A stretch of DNA of 7,987 bases, taken from positions 1 through 7,987 of the forward strand of contig JPPB01000320.1 in assembly GCA_001483205.1 (NCBI GenBank). The letters are read 5' to 3'. The notes beneath the pieces were generated by a model. That model ran no database searches and was not told where the DNA came from. It saw nothing but the letters and a program-made list of their open reading frames with translations. Numbering within the stretch: the stretch's first letter is position 1; each line of letters begins with the position of its first letter. Below, piece after piece: positions 1 through 6,003 of this stretch. The stretch is from an alpha proteobacterium 3107. GTDB taxonomy: Bacteria; Pseudomonadota; Alphaproteobacteria; Rhodobacterales; Rhodobacteraceae. A program made the translations under genes and the position numbers.

Positions 1-1
1 T

Positions 2-1192
2 CACCATGACATCCGCTATACGTCCGACGCCATCCGCACCGCGGTAGAGCTGTCGGCCCGCTATATCACCGACCGCAAACTGCCCGACAAGGCCATTGAT
101 GTGATTGATGAGGCCGGGGCGGCGCAGCATCTGGTGGGCGCGGCGCGGCGGCGCAAGACCATCGGCGTGAAAGAGATCGAAGCGGTGGTTGCCAAAATCG
201 CCCGCATCCCGCCAAAGAACGTCTCGAAAAGCGACGCGGAAGTTCTGCGCGACCTGGAGACATCCCTGAAACGTGTCGTCTTCGGGCAGGATGTGGCCAT
301 CGGGGCACTGGCCTCGGCGATCAAGCTGGCCCGCGCCGGGCTGCGCGAACCGGAAAAACCCATCGGCAATTATCTGTTCACCGGCCCCACCGGTGTCGGC
401 AAGACAGAGGTCGCCCGACAGCTTGCCGATACGCTGGGGGTGGAGCTTCTGCGCTTTGACATGTCGGAATATATGGAAAGACATGCGGTCAGCCGTCTGA
501 TTGGCGCGCCGCCGGGCTATGTCGGCTTTGATCAGGGCGGGTTGCTGACCGACGGGGTTGATCAGCACCCCCATTGCGTGCTGCTGCTTGATGAAATTGA
601 AAAGGCGCACCCGGATGTCTATAACATCCTGTTGCAGGTGATGGATCACGGGCGGCTGACCGACCACAACGGCCGGACGGTGGATTTTCGCAATGTGATC
701 CTGATTATGACCTCGAACGCGGGCGCGGCAGAGCAGGCGAAAGAGGCGGTGGGCTTTGGCCGCGACCGGCGCGAGGGCGAGGATACCGCCGCCATTGACC
801 GGATATTCACGCCCGAGTTCCGCAACCGGCTTGATGCGGTGATCAGCTTTGCGCCACTGTCGAAAGAGGTGATCCTGCGGGTGGTTGAAAAGTTCGTCCT
901 GCAACTTGAGGCGCAACTGATGGACCGCAACGTGACCATAGAGCTGACGGAACCCGCCGCCGAATGGCTGGCGGCAAAGGGGTATGATGACAAGATGGGC
1001 GCGCGTCCGCTGGGGCGGGTGATTCAGGAGCAGATCAAGAAACCGCTGGCCGAGGAATTGCTGTTCGGCAGGCTGGCCAGGGGGGGGATTGTCCGGGTCG
1101 GCGTCAGGAAGGGCAAGATTGATCTGAGGGTCGAGGAACCAGCGAAGCGGCGGCTTTCAGGCCGGTCGCCCAAGCTGCTGACCGCTGACTGA
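2..1192 (+). CDS. clpA: ATP-dependent Clp protease ATP-binding subunit ClpA (3' part)
   Basis: ClpA is a cytoplasmic AAA+ unfoldase that forms hexamers, unfolds substrates (including N-degron substrates delivered by ClpS) and threads them into the ClpP peptidase. The gene enters from the left edge; reading from base 2 gives 396 residues, roughly the C-terminal half of a protein usually near 760-780 residues. Visible parts in order are the end of the first AAA module (ARYITDRKLPDKAIDVIDEA, residues 20-39), Walker A GPTGVGKT (bases 383-406), Walker B VLLLDEIEK (578-604), sensor-1 MTSNAGA, arginine-finger region EFRNRLD and sensor-2 GARPL. The ClpP-docking loop tripeptide reads VGF (749-757), matching the [ILMV]-G-[FL] pattern, so the protein should bind ClpP. 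The long coiled-coil middle domain of ClpB would lie upstream and is not visible, but the VGF loop and the GFDQGGLLTD segment favour ClpA over ClpB. The 5' end and any clpS neighbour are outside the window. Confidence 0.96.
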   Translation, partial: HHDIRYTSDAIRTAVELSARYITDRKLPDKAIDVIDEAGAAQHLVGAARRRKTIGVKEIEAVVAKIARIPPKNVSKSDAEVLRDLETSLKRVVFGQDVAIGALASAIKLARAGLREPEKPIGNYLFTGPTGVGKTEVARQLADTLGVELLRFDMSEYMERHAVSRLIGAPPGYVGFDQGGLLTDGVDQHPHCVLLLDEIEKAHPDVYNILLQVMDHGRLTDHNGRTVDFRNVILIMTSNAGAAEQAKEAVGFGRDRREGEDTAAIDRIFTPEFRNRLDAVISFAPLSKEVILRVVEKFVLQLEAQLMDRNVTIELTEPAAEWLAAKGYDDKMGARPLGRVIQEQIKKPLAEELLFGRLARGGIVRVGVRKGKIDLRVEEPAKRRLSGRSPKLLTAD

Positions 1193-1234
1193 GACCTCTG
1201 CATGATGGCCGAGCCGGGCGGGACATTTGGGGGA

Positions 1235-1290
1235 CTACAGCGCGACGGCCTAAAATTGATCGCAGACTCAACTTTGATCTTGACAGGGCG
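1235..1290 (+). repeat. Dispersed intergenic repeat, copy A
   Basis: This segment aligns with 7835-7891 further right, on the same strand. I count about 42 matches in 57 columns with one single-base gap. The core at 1251-1269 matches 17 of 19 bases (consensus TARAATTGATCRCAGACTC). Each copy starts shortly after the stop codon of a plus-strand gene, here 43 bases after clpA. The element has no ORF of its own and no conserved hairpin. Its function is unknown. It may be a short extragenic repeat family, or the degenerate end of a mobile element. Confidence 0.7.
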
Positions 1291-1308
1291 CTGCTGCATG
1301 AATGTAAG
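1280..1308 (+). promoter_or_regulatory. Predicted sigma70-type promoter with no gene behind it
   Basis: A perfect -35 hexamer TTGACA (1280-1285) is followed by a 17-base spacer and a -10-like TGTAAG (1303-1308, 4 of 6 consensus positions). The -10 overlaps the first LacI-type operator. A purine-rich Shine-Dalgarno-like stretch, AGGAAAGAGG, follows at 1342-1351, but no start codon lies at a usable distance and no plus-strand gene follows. Transcription from here would run antisense into the 3' end of ispG. The hexamers, operators and ribosome-site-like stretch together look like the leader of a regulated gene that is no longer present. Confidence 0.45.
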
Positions 1309-1316
1309 CGCTTTCA
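1303..1316. promoter_or_regulatory. LacI-family operator-like site 1
   Basis: The site reads TGTAAGCGCTTTCA, a 14-base near-palindrome with a central CG and one mismatched pair. It fits the general LacI/GalR-family operator form TGTAAGCGCTTACA. It covers the predicted -10 hexamer, a position where a bound repressor would block RNA polymerase. No LacI-family regulator gene is present in the window. Confidence 0.55.
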
Positions 1317-1323
1317 CCAAAAT

Positions 1324-1337
1324 TGTATGCGCTTACA
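1324..1337. promoter_or_regulatory. LacI-family operator-like site 2
   Basis: The site reads TGTATGCGCTTACA, again a near-palindrome of the same LacI-family form with one mismatched pair. Its centre lies 21 bases after the centre of site 1, about two helical turns, so two repressor dimers would sit on the same face of the DNA. The outer halves of the two sites also form a perfect 12-base inverted repeat (1300-1311 with 1329-1340, 17-base loop). That could fold as a stem in RNA, but no T-run follows it. Confidence 0.55.
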
Positions 1338-1388
1338 TTCCAGGAAAGAGGCAAAGGCCGCGTCCGGCTGGCTAAGGGGCGCGCGCCA

Positions 1389-1411
1389 CGCCATCCCATT
1401 GAGGGGTGACG
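1389..1411. terminator. Imperfect hairpin between the convergent clpA and ispG ends
   Basis: Bases 1389-1397 can pair with 1403-1411 around a five-base loop ATTGA, with one C-A mismatch and one G-U-type pair. It lies 12 bases beyond the ispG stop codon on the minus strand. There is no T-run on either side, so it is at best a non-canonical terminator or a 3'-end stabilising stem for ispG. Confidence 0.3.
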
Positions 1412-1422
1412 CGGCCCCCCGG

Positions 1423-2544
1423 TCACTCCGCCGCCTGCGCGGCGGCCTCAATCTCTTCGGCCTTGGCCTCGACCAGCCCGACGATGTGGTCAATCATCTC
1501 GGCATTCGACATCTTGTGGCTCTGCTGCCCCGCCAGATAGACCATGCCCGCGTCCTTACCCCCGCCGGTAAAGCCTATATCCGTCATCAGCGCCTCACCC
1601 GGCCCGTTCACCACGCACCCGATGATCGACAGGCTCATCGGCGTGTGAACATGGGCCAGCCGCTTTTCCAGTTCCGCCACCGTCCGGATCACATCGAACC
1701 CCTGACGCGCGCAGGACGGGCAGGAAATGATATTGACCCCGCGATGGCGCAGGCCCAGAGATTTCAGTATCTCGTAACCGGCCCGGACCTCTTCAACCGG
1801 ATCAGCCGACAGCGAAACCCGGATCGTGTCGCCAATCCCCATCCACAACAGATTGCCCAGCCCGATGGCCGATTTGACCGCGCCGCTGGTCAGCCCCCCG
1901 GCCTCGGTGATCCCCAGATGGATCGGGGCGTCCGTTGCCTCGGCCATCGCCTGATAGGCCGCCGCCGACAGAAACACATCAGACGCCTTGACGCTGATCT
2001 TGAAGTTGTGAAAATCATTGTCCTCAAGCAGCTTGATGTGATCAAGGCCGCTTTCCACCATCGCATCCGGGCACGGTTCGCCGTATTTTTCCAGCAGCCG
2101 CCGTTCGAGACTGCCCGCATTCACGCCGATACGGATCGCGCAGCCATTGTCGCGGGCGGCGCGGATCACCTCGCGCACACGGGTCTGGTTGCCGATATTG
2201 CCGGGATTGATGCGCAGACAGGCGGCCCCGGCCTCTGCCGCCTCAATCGCCCGCTTATAGTGGAAATGGATGTCGGCGACGATCGGCACCGGGCTGTTGC
2301 GGACAACCTGCGCCAGGGCCTGCGACGCCGCCTGATCGGGAACCGAAACCCGCACGATGTCCGCCCCGGCCTCGGCACAGGCCAGCACCTGCTCTGTCGT
2401 CGCCTTTGCGTCAGAGCTGTCGGTGTTGGTCATGGTCTGCACCGTGATCGGCGCATCACCCCCGACCGGCACCGCGCCCACCATAATCTGTCTTGATTTG
2501 CGCCGATAGATGTTGCGCCACGGGCGCACATGATTGAGTGACAT
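1423..2544 (-). CDS. ispG: 4-hydroxy-3-methylbut-2-en-1-yl diphosphate synthase (IspG/GcpE)
   Basis: IspG is a cytosolic [4Fe-4S] enzyme of the non-mevalonate (MEP) isoprenoid pathway. It reductively converts the cyclic diphosphate MEcPP to HMBPP, which IspH then turns into IPP and DMAPP. From the ATG at 2544 the product is 373 residues, matching the usual bacterial length (372 in E. coli). The N-terminal TIM-barrel part contains [15 protein letters not shown] and [13 protein letters not shown]. The cluster ligands are C275, C278 ([11 protein letters not shown]) and C310 with E317 (GCVVNGPGE), the same spacing as E. coli C270/C273/C305/E312. In-frame ATGs lie upstream at 2559 and 2622. I prefer 2544 because GGAGG sits five bases before it (2550-2554) and the conserved protein begins [20 protein letters not shown]. 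The gene lies 83 bases after the rodZ-like stop and is probably co-transcribed with it. Confidence 0.97.
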   Translation of the reverse strand: MSLNHVRPWRNIYRRKSRQIMVGAVPVGGDAPITVQTMTNTDSSDAKATTEQVLACAEAGADIVRVSVPDQAASQALAQVVRNSPVPIVADIHFHYKRAIEAAEAGAACLRINPGNIGNQTRVREVIRAARDNGCAIRIGVNAGSLERRLLEKYGEPCPDAMVESGLDHIKLLEDNDFHNFKISVKASDVFLSAAAYQAMAEATDAPIHLGITEAGGLTSGAVKSAIGLGNLLWMGIGDTIRVSLSADPVEEVRAGYEILKSLGLRHRGVNIISCPSCARQGFDVIRTVAELEKRLAHVHTPMSLSIIGCVVNGPGEALMTDIGFTGGGKDAGMVYLAGQQSHKMSNAEMIDHIVGLVEAKAEEIEAAAQAAE

Positions 2545-2627
2545 CGCAGCCTCCGCCATCAGGAAGGTCGTCCTGCCCATCTCTAGAGGAATACGCCCGC
2601 CGGGGCAATGGTGTTGCGGCAATGGGC

Positions 2628-3827
2628 CTATTGCGGGAGCGGCGGGAGTGCTGCCCCGGCCACCACCCGGGCCAGATCATGGTCATCGGTCAGATCGGCA
2701 ACCTCATAGCGCCCGCTGAGCGCGGCGGCCTCGAGCACGATACCGTTCGTCACCACCCCGTTCGCCCCGGCGGGGCCGTAGTGGGTGCCGTCAACGGCAA
2801 AATAGAGCGCACCCGATTCTCCAACCTTCAGCACGGGCGGCTCTTCCATTGCCGGAATTTCAAAGCGCTCACCGGCATCCAGCACCTTTTCAAGCAGCAG
2901 AGAACCATCCGCACCCCTTACCCGCACCCAGGCCGGGCGGGCGGCAACAATGAAAAGCTCCGGCATGGTTTCGCCGATCACCTGCACTTCGGGGGCGGTC
3001 TCGGGCGGTGGTTGCGGGGCCGTGCGTGCGCCCGCCACATCCGGCGGCACGGCGACAAACACCCCGTAAGATTGCGGGTTGACGGCGGCAATCGGGCCAT
3101 CGCGCGGCTCAAGGATTGGCATGTCCAGAGCTTCGGGCCGATACAGCCGGGTCAGGGCGTCGCCGCGCCGGGTGTCCCCCTCGGCGGGGCCTTGGGCCAC
3201 GCCTTGTGCGACACGCTGAAACCCGCTTGCCAGCGGATCAAGCACAGTCGCCCCGTCAGGTGCATCCTCTCCCGCGATCAGATTGACGCGCTGCAACTCG
3301 CGCAGGACGGTCCAGCCGCCAAAGCTGATCCCGGCGATCAGGGCCAGCAGAACCGCAACAGACCCCAGTGCCGAAAGGTCGATATGCCCGAGGGACGGCT
3401 CTTTTAGCGGCAGGAATTTCAGGTCAGGATCGGCAAATGCCCCCCCTGCCCGGTGCTCGCCCGTCGCCGGTTTCAGCGCTTTTGCCGACGGGCTGTTCAG
3501 GCTCATCCCGTCCGGGGACTGAAACCCGCTCTCCCGGCAAAACTCGGCATAGGTTCTGTCCGGCTCCAGCCCCAGATAGCGCGCGTAGGACCGGACATAT
3601 CCGGCAACAAAGCCACGGGTTTCAAAGGCGGACGGGTCGCAGTTTTCAATCGCGGCGATATAGGCTGCCTTGATCTTCAGTTCGCGCTGCACATCCAGAA
3701 GGGATTTCCCGAGCGTCGCACGTTCCCCGCGCATGATGTCACCCAAGCGCAGCTTAAAATCGTCAAAGCCTCTCAGCCTTGGCGGTTCCCCCGGTTGCCC
3801 GGAAGTGGACTGTATAATTGTTTCCAC
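2628..3827 (-). CDS. rodZ: RodZ-like membrane protein with cytoplasmic HTH and C-terminal DUF4115 domain
   Basis: RodZ-family proteins are bitopic inner-membrane proteins that link the MreB cytoskeleton to the wall-elongation machinery and so affect cell shape. From the proposed GTG start the product is 399 residues. Residues about 27-100 form an Xre-type helix-turn-helix domain ([20 protein letters not shown] followed by [20 protein letters not shown]). A low-complexity linker follows, then one predicted membrane segment (about 151-173). A proline- and alanine-rich periplasmic stretch leads to a DUF4115-like beta domain (about 289-355, [20 protein letters not shown]). The conserved family start region includes [11 protein letters not shown], which lies before the first internal ATG (3734), so GTG at 3827 is the best start. 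Its Shine-Dalgarno is weak. The open frame continues upstream into hemA, but that part is out-of-frame hemA sequence. In other bacteria RodZ homologues often precede ispG. A regulatory rather than cytoskeletal role for the HTH is possible but less usual. Confidence 0.88.
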   Translation of the reverse strand: METIIQSTSGQPGEPPRLRGFDDFKLRLGDIMRGERATLGKSLLDVQRELKIKAAYIAAIENCDPSAFETRGFVAGYVRSYARYLGLEPDRTYAEFCRESGFQSPDGMSLNSPSAKALKPATGEHRAGGAFADPDLKFLPLKEPSLGHIDLSALGSVAVLLALIAGISFGGWTVLRELQRVNLIAGEDAPDGATVLDPLASGFQRVAQGVAQGPAEGDTRRGDALTRLYRPEALDMPILEPRDGPIAAVNPQSYGVFVAVPPDVAGARTAPQPPPETAPEVQVIGETMPELFIVAARPAWVRVRGADGSLLLEKVLDAGERFEIPAMEEPPVLKVGESGALYFAVDGTHYGPAGANGVVTNGIVLEAAALSGRYEVADLTDDHDLARVVAGAALPPLPQ

Positions 3828-3863
3828 CGCGTCCGGTCTCGCACAAATCCGCCCAGATAGCCC

Positions 3864-3892
3864 ATAATGGACGATATTTCCCCGGAAAACAA
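3864..3892 (-). promoter_or_regulatory. Predicted promoter for rodZ-ispG
   Basis: On the minus strand a -35-like TTGTTT (3887-3892) is followed by exactly 17 bases and a -10-like CATTAT (3864-3869). It lies in the unusually AT-rich 100-base gap between the hemA stop and the rodZ start. Initiation near 3857 would give a leader of about 30 bases before the GTG. This would let rodZ-ispG be transcribed independently of hemA. The call rests only on hexamer match and spacing. Confidence 0.4.
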
Positions 3893-3927
3893 TACAATAT
3901 TGCACTGCATCTTGCGCCCGCGCGTAT

Positions 3928-5151
3928 TTATCCCGCCAGGTCTGCCCGATTGAGCGCGCATTGTGACCACAGCGCGTCCATCGCCCCCACAAGGTGGTCC
4001 ATATCGTCAGGGGTGTGAACCGGCGACGGGGTGAAGCGCAGGCGCTCGGTGCCACGCGGCACGGTCGGGAAGTTGATCGGCTGAACATAAATGCCGTGAT
4101 CTTCCAGCAGCCGGTCCGAAATCATCTTGCACTTGACCGGGTTGCCGACATGGACGGGCACGATATGGCTGCCATGGTCGATGATCGGCAGGCCCAGCCC
4201 CTTCAGCCGCATCTTCAGTATCCGCGCCTGCGTCCGGTGGTGGTCGCGCAGCGCCCGGTCGGTTTTAAGATGCCGCACCGAGGCCGCCGCCCCGGCGGCA
4301 ATGGCGGGGGGCAGCGATGTGGTAAAGATAAATCCCGGCGCGTAAGAGCGGATCGCGTCCACCATCCGGGCCGATGCGGCGATATATCCGCCCATGACGC
4401 CGTAAGCCTTGGCGAGGGTGCCGTTGATGATGTCAATCCGCCCCATCAGCCCGTCGCGCTCGGCAATCCCGCCACCGCGCGGGCCATACATGCCGACGGC
4501 GTGAACCTCGTCCACATAGCTGAGCGCGCCAAACTCGTCGCACAGGTCGAGCACCCCGGCAACCGGGCCGAAATCGCCATCCATCGAATAGAGCGATTCA
4601 ATCGCCACCACCTTGGGCGCGTCCGGGTCCAACCCTGCCAGAATCTCCCGCAGATGCGCCAGATCATTGTGGCGGAAGATGTGCTTTTCACAGCGGCCAT
4701 TGCGGATACCGTTGATCATCGAGGCGTGGTTGAGTTCGTCCGAGACAATCACCAGCCCCGGAAACAGCTTTGGCAGGGTCGAAAGCGTTGCCTCATTGGC
4801 GATATAGGCCGAGGTGAACAGAAGCGCCGCCTGTTTGCGGTGCAGGTCGGCGAGTTCCTGCTCCAGCTCCCGGTGATAGATCGTGGTGCCGGAGATGTTG
4901 CGGGTGCCGCCCGAACCCGCGCCCGCCGCGTCAATCGCCCGGTGCATCGCGTCGATCACCACGGGGTGCTGCCCCATGCCGAGGTAGTCGTTGCCGCACC
5001 AGACGGTCACGGGCCGCTCTGTGCCATCCGGGTGTGTCCATGTCGCATAGGGAAACGCCCCGCGTTTGCGTTCGATCTCGATGAAGGTGCGATAGCGGCC
5101 TTCCTCGTGCAGGCGTTCGAGGGCGCGGTCAATCCTGGTGGCGTAGGTCAA
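3928..5151 (-). CDS. hemA: 5-aminolevulinate synthase (ALAS), TTG start
   Basis: ALAS is a PLP-dependent homodimeric cytosolic enzyme that condenses glycine with succinyl-CoA to 5-aminolevulinate, CO2 and CoA. This is the committing step of tetrapyrrole synthesis by the Shemin (C4) route used in alphaproteobacteria. The product is 407 residues, about the same length as Rhodobacter HemA, and long blocks match it ([51 protein letters not shown]). The PLP lysine is K248 in [15 protein letters not shown]214 and H217 lie in [16 protein letters not shown]. The start codon is TTG at 5151. An in-frame TGA lies 18 bases upstream with no other start in between, GGAGAG is suitably placed, and the N-terminus then aligns end to end with Rhodobacter HemA. 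I saw no convincing FnrL-type (TTGAT-N4-ATCAA) or PpsR/CrtJ-type (TGT-N12-ACA) site in the 217 bases upstream. Confidence 0.97.
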   Translation of the reverse strand: MTYATRIDRALERLHEEGRYRTFIEIERKRGAFPYATWTHPDGTERPVTVWCGNDYLGMGQHPVVIDAMHRAIDAAGAGSGGTRNISGTTIYHRELEQELADLHRKQAALLFTSAYIANEATLSTLPKLFPGLVIVSDELNHASMINGIRNGRCEKHIFRHNDLAHLREILAGLDPDAPKVVAIESLYSMDGDFGPVAGVLDLCDEFGALSYVDEVHAVGMYGPRGGGIAERDGLMGRIDIINGTLAKAYGVMGGYIAASARMVDAIRSYAPGFIFTTSLPPAIAAGAAASVRHLKTDRALRDHHRTQARILKMRLKGLGLPIIDHGSHIVPVHVGNPVKCKMISDRLLEDHGIYVQPINFPTVPRGTERLRFTPSPVHTPDDMDHLVGAMDALWSQCALNRADLAG

Positions 5152-5313
5152 GGCCGGTCTCTCCGATCAGGGGTGCGGGGCGGCATTTGCTGGTCCATGC
5201 GGACACGGGCACAGGCCTCGCCCGTCTACAATAGCGGATTCTGAATGAAACGCACTATGTTTGAGTGTTCACCGGGATGTTACAATCTGTCGCGCCTAGG
5301 GCGGGACGGCGCG

Positions 5314-5333
5314 GCCCGGTCTTGCGACCGGGC
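5314..5333 (-). terminator. Perfect 8-bp hairpin with GCAA tetraloop
   Basis: Bases 5314-5321 (GCCCGGTC) pair perfectly with 5326-5333. Read on the minus strand the loop is GCAA closed by C-G, an extra-stable GNRA tetraloop, so it probably acts in a minus-strand transcript. It lies 35 bases after the stop of the 5369-5794 gene and 163 bases before the hemA start codon. There is no T-run downstream. It could be a non-canonical terminator for the small gene, or a structure in a long hemA leader. Confidence 0.4.
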
Positions 5334-5368
5334 GGTTTGCGTCAGCGTCACCTTTTTGGCCAGCGGTT

Positions 5369-5794
5369 CTAATCCTCAAACTCTTCCTGCTCTTTGCGGA
5401 TAAAATCGAAGAGGCGGCTCTTGCAGCGCTGCCTTAGATTTTTGTTCTCAAGCCTCGGATTATCGCTCGCGACATAAAACTCGAAACCGTCTTTACCGGT
5501 TGCTTTCGCAGCCATCGCGATTGGTAGCGTGCGGCGCAGTTGTTCCTGCTTCTCAGTGCGATTTTTCATTCCTTCAAACCAGCGTATATCGTGCCTGATA
5601 TTCGCGCGAATGCTTTTTCCGGCTTGGCCAATCCTCACACCGGGTTTTCCGGTCTCGCCAATTCCCTCATCAGGTTTTGGCCGCCAATAGACTTCAACGA
5701 AGACCCCCGGAGAGGTTGGCAAGCTGTTCGGGTCAAGACCTTCGCCCTTTACCCAATTCACATTCAGTTCAATCCCTTCAAAATTCAAGAACAT
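5369..5794 (-). CDS. Small low-GC protein of unknown function with degenerate GIY-YIG-like pattern
   Basis: I do not recognise this gene with certainty. From ATG 5794, preceded by AGGAG at a good distance, it encodes 141 residues with no signal peptide or membrane segment. An upstream in-frame start at 5938 would add a low-complexity segment and ignore this ribosome site. The layout faintly resembles a GIY-YIG nuclease fold: SPGVFVEVYW (residues 28-37, GVF in place of GIY), VRIGQAGKSIRANIRHDIRW (53-72, RIG in place of YIG, with R and H in the following helix), then a charged helical C-terminus (LENKNLRQRCKSRLFDFIRK). The key tyrosines are missing, so nuclease activity cannot be claimed. By eye, GC over 5401-5760 is about 52%, against roughly 60-80% in sampled lines of neighbouring genes, which suggests horizontal acquisition. 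It stands alone between hemA and a divergent lytic transglycosylase, so the context gives no functional hint. Confidence 0.78.
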   Translation of the reverse strand: MFLNFEGIELNVNWVKGEGLDPNSLPTSPGVFVEVYWRPKPDEGIGETGKPGVRIGQAGKSIRANIRHDIRWFEGMKNRTEKQEQLRRTLPIAMAAKATGKDGFEFYVASDNPRLENKNLRQRCKSRLFDFIRKEQEEFED

Positions 5795-5833
5795 ACCTCG
5801 CTCCTGTCCTGCACTACGCCGGGATAATGGCGC

Positions 5834-5847
5834 ATGTTTACAAACAT
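5834..5847. promoter_or_regulatory. Operator-like palindrome in the divergent promoter region
   Basis: The site reads ATGTTTACAAACAT, two perfect six-base inverted arms around AC. It lies in an AT-rich patch about 40 bases before the start of the small minus-strand gene. A minus-strand -10-like CATTAT sits at 5824-5829, five bases before the palindrome in plus coordinates. A -35-like TTGTTA or TGTTAT overlaps the far side, with a longish spacer of 18-19 bases. A protein bound here would cover the promoter spacer. The binding regulator is unknown. Confidence 0.4.
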
Positions 5848-5949
5848 ATAACAATCGCGGCAATCTGTCCAACGCCCCCCTTGCCGAGCCGATTGCGCCC
5901 CTTCCCCGCCTCTTTCCCGGAGTGCCCGCGCATATCACCTCATCTGGCC

Positions 5950-5977
5950 TTGCGCGCGCCCCGATCTGCGTTATCCT
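5950..5977 (+). promoter_or_regulatory. Weak candidate promoter for the lytic transglycosylase gene
   Basis: A -35-like TTGCGC (5950-5955), a 16-base spacer and a -10-like TATCCT (5972-5977) lie 27 bases before the ATG at 6004. The match is modest and chance is a real possibility in this GC-rich stretch. Other than this and the palindrome, the 209-base divergent region shows nothing I can name. Confidence 0.25.
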
Positions 5978-6003
5978 TCGCCCGTGGGAAATCGGGAACG
6001 GAC

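Noticed and set aside
1327..2496. 389-residue plus-strand open frame opposite ispG
   Set aside because: It is a mirror of the ispG codon bias: rich in R, H, G, Q and D with no recognisable motif, while the other strand is unmistakably IspG.
2545..2622. Longer IspG start at 2622 or 2559
   Set aside because: Both lack a good Shine-Dalgarno and add residues not found in the family; GGAGG five bases before 2544 decides the start.
2538..3407. 289-residue plus-strand open frame opposite rodZ-like gene
   Set aside because: Antisense shadow without motifs. The minus strand carries a clear HTH, membrane segment and DUF4115 layout.
3828..4088. N-terminal extension of the RodZ-like protein into hemA
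   Set aside because: This part is out-of-frame hemA coding sequence and gap sequence, with no similarity to RodZ N-termini.
3994..5244. 416-residue plus-strand open frame opposite hemA
   Set aside because: Shadow of the high-GC hemA gene; composition typical of antisense frames and no domain pattern.
5152..5368. FnrL or PpsR/CrtJ regulatory site upstream of hemA
   Set aside because: I looked for TTGAT-N4-ATCAA and TGT-N12-ACA patterns known from Rhodobacter and found no acceptable match. No hemA promoter hexamers were good enough to call.
5677..6003. N-terminal extension of the lytic transglycosylase
   Set aside because: The extension runs through the 5' part of the divergent small gene and non-coding sequence; the signal peptide starting at 6004 would be buried.
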